DNA of 64,000 bases from Schizochytrium sp. TIO01 (lineage: Eukaryota; Sar; Bigyra; Thraustochytrida; Thraustochytriidae). The stretch spans positions 1,200,501 to 1,264,500 of the forward strand of contig SMSO01000032.1 in NCBI GenBank assembly GCA_004764695.1, written 5' to 3'. Positions 56,701 through 64,000 of this stretch are shown one piece after another. A model generated the notes under the pieces. The model worked only from the letters and a program-made list of their open reading frames with translations, had not been told where the DNA came from and did not search any database. Each line of letters opens with the position of its first letter. The stretch's first letter is position 1. A program made the position numbers and the translations under genes.

Positions 56701-57380
56701 ACAAGCTTGAACGTTGGTATCCCGTCTCTGCTTTGAAAAAATTGCGTTCAGATGGTACATTAGAGAGTATGCGTGCTCAACATTTTGTTGAACTTTGTGC
56801 AGTAGGAAAGACGGCTGAGGCAGTCCAATTTGCGAAGAAGGAGCTTTTGGCAAGCACCGCAAGCAAGCTGATTCCCCTAGTTGCATATAGAAATTTATCC
56901 GATTCGCCGTACAGGTCTCTCCTTACAAGAGACCACCGGGTTACGGTCGCGGATCATGTTAATCGAGCTATGATTATGCTTCAGATTGATGTGTCTACAA
57001 TCAGACCAATTTCACAAAAGAGAGAGAACCGTGGCAAAGTGGCTTCCGGCAAAATTCAAATCGAAGAATTGCAGGACGACTCCAATTCAGACAATGATGG
57101 TGAAACCTGCTACGAAGACATAACGGATGTGCCAATTTCTAGCTCCAATGACGTGGATGCTTCGGGTGATGCAATTCAAGATTCATTACCTAAAGGAGGT
57201 TCAAAAGTAGGCAGCGATGAAGTGAGGACCCAATCAAATGCGAAAAGAACTGTAAATGGGAATGGCGTCAGTCGTGATGAAGATGCTGGTACTGCTTGTG
57301 CAAGGCTCCCCCGGGCTGCTCTAGAGACAGTACTAGCCCAGCTTGTCCTCACAAAGTCCTTATTGCCTGCTCCCTTTTAG
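53799..57380 (+). CDS. RanBPM-like SPRY/LisH/CTLH protein with hyperacidic N-terminus
   Basis: A 1193-residue intronless protein from a single ATG. Residues 1–285 hold a Ser/Gly/Asn run (from about residue 100) and a very long Asp/Glu stretch (about 190–285). About 285–650 is Ser-rich and without domains. A SPRY domain lies at about 655–800 (YFEARIQADQYCCGIQVGF; IGCGVNRSTNDIFFTKNG). LisH follows at about 823–850 (LIHEYLEFSGFEKTLRAFEEES). CTLH/CRA runs from about 950 to 1067 (IRKLILAQQPLIAANKLERW; HFVELCAVGKTAEAVQFAKKEL). This order is that of RanBP9/RanBP10 and yeast Gid1, scaffolds of the CTLH/GID E3 ubiquitin ligase. The tail (1070–1193) is acidic and Ser-rich. It is about twice as long as most relatives because of the N-terminal extension. 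Confidence 0.9.
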   Translation: MIFNEVCAMRRPVGDGHQTQDSWPVEDSEDKEFGELYNDIQDLISRFRQVHESNQDRRNLSDTQAQIYPIVTSLSRNHREGSENDGTFGGAFVRSVANGGSSDGSRNSGGGSSSSSGSSSSSSSGSSDSSNSGSSSGGSSSGNNSSNSNGESQDIHEQSVHANGSGSEQGEESDDQSDSDGGNNNSNDDNAGNSGEESEDEDNDGGEEFVNDGGGHDDEEEDDDENENENENDDNDDEEEDDDEEDDDDDDDDDDDDDDEEEGDEEFVESEDVEADEEDSYRSFPIDLNMTRTNHSASTTRQRFYARNRQSQQSAGRSGLRNAVSADANSSSEEENVFDRYSPERITINSSGAVHLTYVTSSDEDSGDDGKRHFGRFRVLSKSNGRTSISSLNDGILEKRINQLFVPQSFSDVSSSSMSITHEISDTDCGDLAYFLSKTDIAAETQRANINRRNHYSNSSGESSHLMGSSELPAWEFLGPPTHHERDEEGSSDSRSQSLLALPDTALSIGVFSRTQSSRPMLHANSSTTNTDRTASIQRNRASTATHVNQTFDGHLYEPVSPRDFQRGGSRYGNWQRVIRHLSLHPTSLPSESLESNPGKSCLCQSWRPSKRPDLIIVKANRRTISYVGHGLPIPGAIPEEGNLFPATLYSRYPLSVCANENVEYFEARIQADQYCCGIQVGFVFGSVPSSDSETSALQALKNGIAYVARDGRVYEFGRRDPSTNSQCTYGNNDVIGCGVNRSTNDIFFTKNGILVFTIHFSGTYRSSKVGFDEPFYPSVTLTYSGEEVQTNFGPDFIYDVHSLIAEGKARQIAEIEDYPRQESVVSSLIHEYLEFSGFEKTLRAFEEESAVRGQTPNSSTKQNGAKDTNIGNKVQPTGNVEPTIPIDEDVSRGLQGVLPSDVINQATARETDLRALHVIFSPTYLSLCNPPHGTWVQSDSDAPLASLSKRALIRKLILAQQPLIAANKLERWYPVSALKKLRSDGTLESMRAQHFVELCAVGKTAEAVQFAKKELLASTASKLIPLVAYRNLSDSPYRSLLTRDHRVTVADHVNRAMIMLQIDVSTIRPISQKRENRGKVASGKIQIEELQDDSNSDNDGETCYEDITDVPISSSNDVDASGDAIQDSLPKGGSKVGSDEVRTQSNAKRTVNGNGVSRDEDAGTACARLPRAALETVLAQLVLTKSLLPAPF
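54110..54200 (+). repeat. AGC/GGC triplet run inside the SPRY/CTLH gene
   Basis: AGC-type triplets encode a Ser/Gly run. Together with GAT/GAC/GAA triplets (about 54440–54590) they make the disordered N-terminus. Confidence 0.85.
54440..54590 (+). repeat. GAT/GAC/GAA triplet run encoding Asp/Glu
   Basis: About 50 near-continuous acidic codons. The mixture of GAC, GAT and GAA shows it is not one pure microsatellite. Confidence 0.88.
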
Positions 57381-57882
57381 ATATGTACACGATTTCCCCC
57401 TTTTATAGGTTTAAAAAAACAGTATTACTTCGCAAAAAGAAAGAGGAAAAGAAAGAAAAAGAAGAACAAAAGGGAATTAGATTAGCTAAAAAGGCGAACT
57501 TGTAAATTTTGGGTGGATAAGTAGTCTCAAGTCACTAGATAAGATCGAAGCCTCTTGAGTATTCATGATCAAGTTAACAAATATGAAAGGATCTTTTGAA
57601 GGAATATTTTTTGAAGATGTCCATATATTATTGAGTTGCATAGGATTACAACAGCTTTCACTGTGTAAATGGACCTCTCGATGTCTCGAAGAGCAAACAG
57701 GTTTTTGAAGCTTGTGGAAGGATTATACACTACTGTTTGCTCATCAAATGTGTGTGGTTTGTTGTGTGTCTGTATGTATGTGTTGATGTATGTGAGTTTG
57801 GAAAGGATAAATGAGGCAAAGTTGATACTGTCGCAGGATGACGAGGCCACGACACCGCGCATTAATGGATTGAAAGTTGATT
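57381..57882. other. Convergent 3' spacer
   Basis: 3' ends of the SPRY/CTLH gene (+) and the MAP kinase (−). It has an A/G-rich stretch near 57420–57480 and nothing coding. Confidence 0.55.
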
Positions 57883-59199
57883 TTACTTGTGCGAATGGGC
57901 ATGCGCGGCGGCACCAGCCGTGCGCTGGCGACCCTTGCTCGAAACTCTAGGAAAGCTCTGATGATATTGATGTGCTGGTCCTGTAGGCACAGGGAGCGAT
58001 GAGCTCGATGATCTGCTAGACGAGGAGATATCAGATCTGGCGCTGTTCTGTGCAGTGTAGAAGGTTTCCTCCGGATGAAAAGTGATCATGTCATCAAAAA
58101 TGAGACGCTGCATAACATCTTTGGGCATCTCCGCTCTGTAGCCATGTTCGAAACTGAGATCAAACATGGAAGAAGCGACAGGCACCTCGTTCTCATCGTG
58201 AAGATCAGCGAGGTAAGGGTGCTCAAGAGCCTCATCAATGGTGATGCGGCCACGGGGATCGAAAACAAGCATCCGCTGCAAAAGGTCGATGGCGAGAGGG
58301 TTTGCGCCATGAAACTGGCTCATCTTGATAAGACTGCGTTTCCTATGGCGACCAAAAGATTGAATCGCACGGCGCGCGCTAGGGTTGGAAATAAAATCAA
58401 TTTCCGAAGCTGACGGCGTACCCAGAATCTCAATGATAACCTGGAGCTGGTGCATATAGTCCTTACCTTGAAAGATAGGACGGCGCGAAAGGATTTCGCC
58501 AAAAATGCAGCCAATACTCCAGACATCAACGCCACTTCCATAGTATCTGCTATCAGTAAGTAGCTCGGGGGCGCGGTACCAACGGGTTACAACATATTCT
58601 GTCAACGTATCTTCATACTCAGTGTTGACACCACGGGCCAAGCCAAAGTCACAAATAGCAAGGTCACAGTTTGAGTTGACCAGGAGATTTGAAGGTTTGA
58701 GATCACGGTGAAGAACATTTGCGGAGTGGATGTACTTGATGCCTCGAAGAATCTGGTAAAGGAAATATTGTGCATGTTGGTCACTGAGAGGCTGGTTCGA
58801 AGAAACGATCCGGTCAAGATCGCACTCAAAGAGTTCTGTGACAATGTAGATATCTTTAAAATCCATAGTATGCGGAGGCATGACACTGATGTCGACAAGA
58901 CCAATGACATTCTCGTGATCACCAAGATGCTTGAGTAGCTTTATTTCGCGAAGGATGCGCTTGGCGTCCACGAGGTCAGCGAACATATCAGAAACCTTCT
59001 TGATGGCAACTCTGTTGCCGGTGACCGTGTCATCAGCTGAGCATACGAGGCCGTACGAGCCTTGACCCACGGCACGAAGGTTTACGTAGCGAGTTTCCAC
59101 CTCAAACACGGTTCCACTGATGGTGAAGCTGTGAAAGTTACGCCGCTGAGGTCTGAGCGGCTGCTCCAAAGACATGGCAATGTCCATTGAGTCTGCCAT
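57883..59199 (-). CDS. ERK-type MAP kinase (TEY)
   Basis: A 438-residue intronless protein kinase. It has the Gly-rich loop GQGSYG (45–50), catalytic Lys67 in AIKKV, the HRDLKPSN catalytic loop (Asp166), DFG (184–186) and the activation motif T200-E-Y202, phosphorylated by a dual-specificity MAPKK in this family. The kinase domain covers about 38–330. An acidic common-docking segment (DLHDENEVP, about 332–340) follows. The C-terminal 60 residues are Ser-, His- and Arg-rich. TEY marks the ERK group rather than p38 (TGY) or JNK (TPY). It phosphorylates Ser/Thr-Pro sites in signalling cascades; upstream and target partners are not in the window. All catalytic residues are present. Confidence 0.96.
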   Translation of the reverse strand: MADSMDIAMSLEQPLRPQRRNFHSFTISGTVFEVETRYVNLRAVGQGSYGLVCSADDTVTGNRVAIKKVSDMFADLVDAKRILREIKLLKHLGDHENVIGLVDISVMPPHTMDFKDIYIVTELFECDLDRIVSSNQPLSDQHAQYFLYQILRGIKYIHSANVLHRDLKPSNLLVNSNCDLAICDFGLARGVNTEYEDTLTEYVVTRWYRAPELLTDSRYYGSGVDVWSIGCIFGEILSRRPIFQGKDYMHQLQVIIEILGTPSASEIDFISNPSARRAIQSFGRHRKRSLIKMSQFHGANPLAIDLLQRMLVFDPRGRITIDEALEHPYLADLHDENEVPVASSMFDLSFEHGYRAEMPKDVMQRLIFDDMITFHPEETFYTAQNSARSDISSSSRSSSSSLPVPTGPAHQYHQSFPRVSSKGRQRTAGAAAHAHSHK

Positions 59200-60611
59200 G
59201 ATGGTTCAATCTGAGAATGTAAAAGCGAACGAGGTAAAGATGTCCTGACCGAAGAAGCCTTGGTGTTCACAGTCGTACTATTTCTTATTTGTCTCGTTTC
59301 CGATCGCGGCGTGCCTCCCTAGAGGATCGCAGGCCCTTTCCTGGACGAGATTCGAGATTGAAGGTGTTGGCGATTGAGAAGGAGACCCGCGAGCGAGAAG
59401 AAGAGGCAAGTGCAGGAACAAAGGATAGCAAGCACTAGCACGACAGCTCGAGCTGGTGTTTACCGTTCGCTTTCAGTTGGAGCAAAGGCACGTCCGAGTT
59501 TCCGGTAAGGAATTAGCGCCGCGGCGGTCCTTGCTCGCGGCGGTCCCTGGCAGTCACGCACGGTAATCCAAGTCCTCGCGGCAGAGCAAGCAAGCTCCGT
59601 GCGGGCTTGCCGTTTTGTTGCGGCACACGCTGTAGTTGTTGTAGTAGTAGTTGTTGTTGTGGCTTTGGACGCGGGACTTATGCAGGACCTCTTTTTACTT
59701 GCAGAGAGGCGGTGGAGGGCTAGTAGGAGTTGCCTTTACCAGTATCGACTGAGTACTGAGCGGAAGAAGGAGGATGGATGGATTAAAAGGGACTGGGAGG
59801 GTCAGAAGCGGGCCCTTCTCTGCCTCGCCTGTTTCTGTTTACTTATGCTAACTTTCGCTTACGTTCGCCTACCTACTTCTGTCTACGATTTTTGTCTTTC
59901 GCTCTCTAAAGTACTTCTGCGAACCTTTTGGTTTTGTTCCCTTTTTTCTTTCTTTTTCTTTCTTTTCCTTTCTTTAGAAGAAGAAAAAGTAAAATGTTTC
60001 ATTCTCATCCGCTCGAAAGAAATGAAACAGCCTCAAAGGATGAGGAGGAGGAGGAGGAATGAAAACTGGTGACACGCTCTATGCAGACAGCTGCCGCAGG
60101 CTCATTTCGAGGGTATAGAACAGCTCCTGACAATGTCTCTCGAGCTTGCTCTTGCTTCGTTCCTCAATAGACCATCAGTCGAATAGCTGAAGACTGCACA
60201 AGAGCAGCTTTTCGTTTGTGTTTGTTTACCAATAAAATAAACAAATCAATAATTAAATCAATGATCAGCAACAATGATAAAAAAATAAAAATATGTATAT
60301 ATACGGCGAGAAAAGCAAGAACTCTTCGGAGAAAGCAATAAGAAGCCTGCACGATTTTGATCTCAAACAGTTTCCTTCGCGTGCCAACTCTAAGATTGGC
60401 GCTGCGACAACTAATTGATGTCTCCTGACTAGCTACCCACGCAAAACTACTACAAAAATACCGGAAGCCCGAACGGCTGCACTTTAAAGCAGAGCACTTT
60501 CAACAGCCGATCTCTCTATTACCTTCTTACCCAACTTGCTAACTATTTATTTAAAATAAATAATAATTAAACACAACAATGTTATAAAAAGCTTTTTCAT
60601 TATAAAAGACC

Positions 60612-60655
60612 AAAAGAGAAGAAGAAAAGAAAAAGAAAAAGAAAAAGAAAAAGAG
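60612..60655. repeat. (GAAAAA)n purine array
   Basis: About seven imperfect A/G-rich units of five to six bases in non-coding DNA. Confidence 0.75.
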
Positions 60656-61016
60656 CTACGCTCTGCATAGCATCAGCTAGTCGATTCGCTAGCAGTTGGT
60701 GTATTATACACACGACTTGTTCATAAAACTGACTGATCGATGATATGCCAACAGAGGCCGCCGGAAGCCAAAAGACCAAGAGAGCGAGACCAAAGCAGAG
60801 CGCACGAATAGCGGATGTGCAGCGTATGCAGTGTCCACAGGCGCCCGCCTTTATCTCTTGCTTCTCCAGCAGCCCAAATAAGCAGTGCCGACGAGGTAGG
60901 TAGGTGGCCAGTGAGTGGGGCTCCTTCCTCAACGGCCACAGGCGCCTTTTTTTCGACGATCTGTTAAACCGTCAAAGAAACAAAAGAAATAAATGAATAA
61001 ATTAACTAATGAATAA

Positions 61017-61043
61017 ATAAATAAATGAATGAATGAATGAATA
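61017..61043. repeat. (AATA/AATG)n array
   Basis: Tetranucleotide AATA passing into AATG, non-coding. Confidence 0.8.
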
Positions 61044-63513
61044 AACAAATTAATTGATTTTAAGCGCAACAGAATGAAAGCAGAGCAAAAAGGCCAACAA
61101 AGGCCGAGCAAAGAAATGGAGTCGTGTTGATTGATCGATTGATTGATCTATCGATTGGTTGATTCAATCTTTCACTCATTCGTGAAGCTCCTCCTCGCTC
61201 CCTCTCAGCTGCAGCCTGTGAATAGCGGGAAGATCGAAGAATCGACTTCGGAGACAGAAAACTTCGTCCGTCAGCCAACACGATTCGACCTACCTTGAGT
61301 GCCTGACTCCACTGATACTAAAGAAGCGCGTGCTTCGTGAATTTATGATCGATTTCCATAGAGGCCTAATATGCTTTATTTCTCAATACTCTACTAAAAA
61401 AGAATAGAAAATAATGAATAATAAATCACTCACTCGCAGCTTTTTACATACAAAAAGATTCATTCATTCTTTCTTTCTTTCATGCTTTCCTTGAGGAATT
61501 GCCTGGACTCCCCTGTGGACAGACCTGATGATGTAGCTCAGGGTGGTCGCTGCTGTGCCATGCATCAAGGCTCTCTATTGATTTGCACACAGCGTTGGTC
61601 CTCTCCGCGACGCACCTAAACTTGGCAGGCCTCGCTCGCTCGCTGGCGCAAAGTTCTTATCGGCTAGAAGGAAACTAACTCCCTCGAAAGAACTGTTCTC
61701 ACCATGAAAGGCACTTTTTTTCTTCTTTTTTTGTCTTCTCTTCTCCCTTTTCTTTCGAACTTGAAAGCAAAAGTAAAAACGAGCGAAAAAAAGCGAAAAC
61801 TTTTTTTGTCGAATAACAGGAATTTTATGAAACACTACGGAGGCTGGAACTCCTAAGACCTGGGATGAGCGACTTTTCAATCATGAAGCTTCCAAAGTAA
61901 CTAGGGAAGTGCTCAGTCTCTGGATGAAGGTTGCAGACTGGATGAACTTGTGAAGTATAAAAGAGCTCTGGATCTTGGGAGCCTCGCTTGGGCTGGAGAC
62001 GAAATTCAACTGATTAATTAGCTGCTTACAAAATGATCACAACTAAGACGTTCTCCCAGTAGCACAACTCCTATAGTTATGGCTGAGTGCCTGTCGATGA
62101 ATGTAATAAATAATAAATCACTAGAACAAGAAGAAAAGGCAAAAGGTTCTTGTTTACTACCTACTATGAAAGTAGAGAATCGAAGAAAGAACTTGAAAGC
62201 AAATGCTCAAATAAAATAAATAAGCAGAAAAGCGAAGAAACAAACTCCTCCGCACCCAGGCTTCTTCTTTCTGTATTTATTAATTGATGTATTTATTCAC
62301 ATGCGTCAGCGGATCGAAGCTGTACTCCGAGGCGGATGAGGTCACAGGAATTCCGCACAGGACAGGATTGAATCAATTTGATCACATCCCTGTCAAAACT
62401 AAGTATATTTCTCTCTGATGAGACAGAATTGTCGATGGTATCCCCTCTCAGTCAGCCTGTGCTCTGGAGAACATTCTGTCAGTGCGGCGCTATTTATTTG
62501 TTTACTTTCATTGCCCTTTCCAAAGGATGGGTGGGGGGATCAAAAGTCTTCAACCTACTCAGTCACACACATCAGATATCTCATACTTTCATCACGAATT
62601 GGAATGTTCAGAATTGCGAATGTTCATAATTGCGAGGCCGACTCTCCTTTATCTCGGGTGCAGATGGTGACCTCTACTACATTCATACTCTCATACTCTC
62701 ATTCTCACATTCATATTCATATATAAATATGTTTATATCTCTAACACGGCGGTTTACAACGCGGCTTGAAAGTGCGGTGGCGCCCAGAGCGGATGTTTAG
62801 ATAGATACTCTCCACCGGAATTGGGTATCGAGGCGTGAGGGTGGGTGGTTATTTGCAGCCTGCCACCTTTTTGAGAACTAGTTTCATCTCTTCGAAAGAA
62901 TTGCTGCGCAGTGTCTAAAATCAATATTGGACTCACACCGATCAAACTTTACAAGAGGACTCCCTTCTTCAGTCTCGTGCTTCTGCCTAAAACTAATTCG
63001 CCTCATTCTCTTATTGGTGAGTAGCAACTCAATTAGCAGTCTGCCTACGCAGTACCTCTTGAAATGAGAACGAGAATACAACCATTTCCATAAACCTTTT
63101 GATGTTTATATATTATAGAAATATTTATATTAATAAAATATTTATTTATATATTCATGTAACATTGCAGAATGAAGTGGAATAATCGTGACGTTAAATCT
63201 TCAACAAAACGTGAATCGCTAATGCAAAACACAGGACGCCTCGGGACGCCACCAAACACAGGTTGTGTAGAAGATGAGGGCGCTTCGCGCTGAGTTATGA
63301 GAGTGTCACTGCCAAGCTATGCGTGCCTGTGTTTCACTTTGCCAATAAAACCCTTTTCGAGCTCGATTTTTTCATCTCCAATTTTTATCAATTATTACTA
63401 ACTTATTAAAAAAGTGATCATAATATTAGTTTATATTTATATACCGCATCAACACTAACCTAAAGTTATATACAAACACTAGCAAGGTAGCGCTTCCGGT
63501 AACGACATAAAAT

Positions 63514-63711
63514 CTATCTCTCCTTCGTATTGAAGTTGTAGGCGTACAACGAGGAGACTTTGCGGGTGTTGGTGATCCCGACATGGACCTTCATGATTGG
63601 CCGGTCTTCATGGCATGTTTCCGCTTCTTGGACAGCTTCGCCACGCGTGCGGTGAGAACATCCTAATACTTTCTCGTAGATTTCAGGGTCCATAATGATT
63701 TCACGGCCCTC
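63514..63711 (-). CDS. Possible terminal exon of a gene
   Basis: On the complement, an AG acceptor (63712–63713, in TTTATAG) is followed by 65 open codons and a TAG at 63514. They read EGREIIMDPEIYEKVLGCS, then HRTRGEAVQEAE, and end in SSLYAYNFNTKER. Codons and composition look coding. No start lies in this stretch, so it would be the last exon of a gene whose earlier exons are near or beyond the window end. Joining to an upstream open stretch (about 63850–64000) did not give a clean frame. Family unknown. Confidence 0.35.
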   Translation of the reverse strand, partial: EGREIIMDPEIYEKVLGCSHRTRGEAVQEAETCHEDRPIMKVHVGITNTRKVSSLYAYNFNTKER

Positions 63712-64000
63712 CTATAAACGTGATGAAACCTACCTGGAAATCATGGCATCATTCAAGACAGAAGCATCTACCTAGGTATGCATACGTATATGTTTACATT
63801 TATGTATTTATGTATTTATGTATGAATGAAGTGTTTGTGAATATACCTAGGTGCTGTAGTTTCCTGAGAGCGCTTGAAGCTTTTGGTGGTCTAGGTCCTG
63901 CACGCGGAGAAACTCTAGGGAAGCGACACAGTGGTCGAGTATGAGTTGAAAAACCAGATGCTGATTGCGCTTCCTTGATGCGGCCTCTTCCGAAGAACAG
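63712..64000. other. Window end, intron or spacer
   Basis: Holds an ATTT/ATGT-rich array near 63797–63830 and two ACCTAGGT palindromes (63770, 63845). About 63850–64000 is open on the complement and could be an exon continuing off the window. Confidence 0.35.

Larger units (their letters stand above)
59200..63513. other. Gene-poor, repeat-rich region
   Basis: About 4.3 kb. The first 300 bases are the MAP kinase promoter. Beyond lie purine and A/T-rich tracts and arrays near 60612–60655 and 61017–61043. Open frames are repeat translations or short. No gene is supported. Confidence 0.5.

Overview
The window is nuclear eukaryotic DNA. It has GT–AG introns, long low-complexity spacers, and eukaryote-only families such as KRR1, an ERK-type MAP kinase, a RanBPM/CTLH-type protein and a class II HDAC. 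Two metacaspases with permuted domain order, a double-AP2 protein, an orphan 7TM receptor, few introns and a moderate GC content suggest a heterotrophic stramenopile, most likely a labyrinthulid or thraustochytrid. That placement is an inference from gene content. No rRNA, tRNA, transposase, reverse transcriptase, CRISPR or prokaryotic operon was recognised.

Layout. 1–4.0 kb: spacer with a GC-rich block, then the leader of a three-exon double-AP2 gene (4.0–6.5 kb, +). It converges on KRR1 (7.5–8.7 kb, −). 8.7–19.3 kb is a gene desert full of simple repeats. FAD-dependent glycerol-3-phosphate dehydrogenase (19.3–21.3 kb, +) converges on a C2-like/histidine-phosphatase fusion (22.0–23.8 kb, −). 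A small cysteine-rich zinc-finger gene follows (24.7–25.3 kb, −). 27.4–37.4 kb holds a seven-helix receptor-like gene (+), a type III metacaspase (+), an EF-hand protein (+) and a second type III metacaspase with three exons (−). 37.4–45.4 kb is another repeat-rich desert with GC islands and broken reading frames. 45.4–46.3 kb encodes a secreted cysteine-rich TIL-type protein (+). 47.7–49.1 kb encodes a class II histone deacetylase (+). 49.5–50.6 kb is a decayed gene (−). 51.6–52.7 kb is a three-exon dephospho-CoA kinase (−) carrying a one-base frameshift. 53.8–57.4 kb is a very acidic SPRY/LisH/CTLH protein (+), convergent with an ERK-type MAP kinase (57.9–59.2 kb, −). 59.2–64 kb is mostly spacer, with a possible terminal exon at 63.5 kb.

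How the genes relate. Most are unrelated housekeeping or signalling genes in the mixed orientation usual for protists. The one stretch that may be more than chance is 27–37 kb: a receptor-like membrane protein, then two permuted metacaspases flanking a calcium-binding EF-hand protein. Type III metacaspases are calcium-dependent, so a local calcium/protease module is a testable idea, not a shown one. Outside genes, the palindrome AGGTACCT recurs at least seven times, and tetra- and pentanucleotide arrays are very dense.
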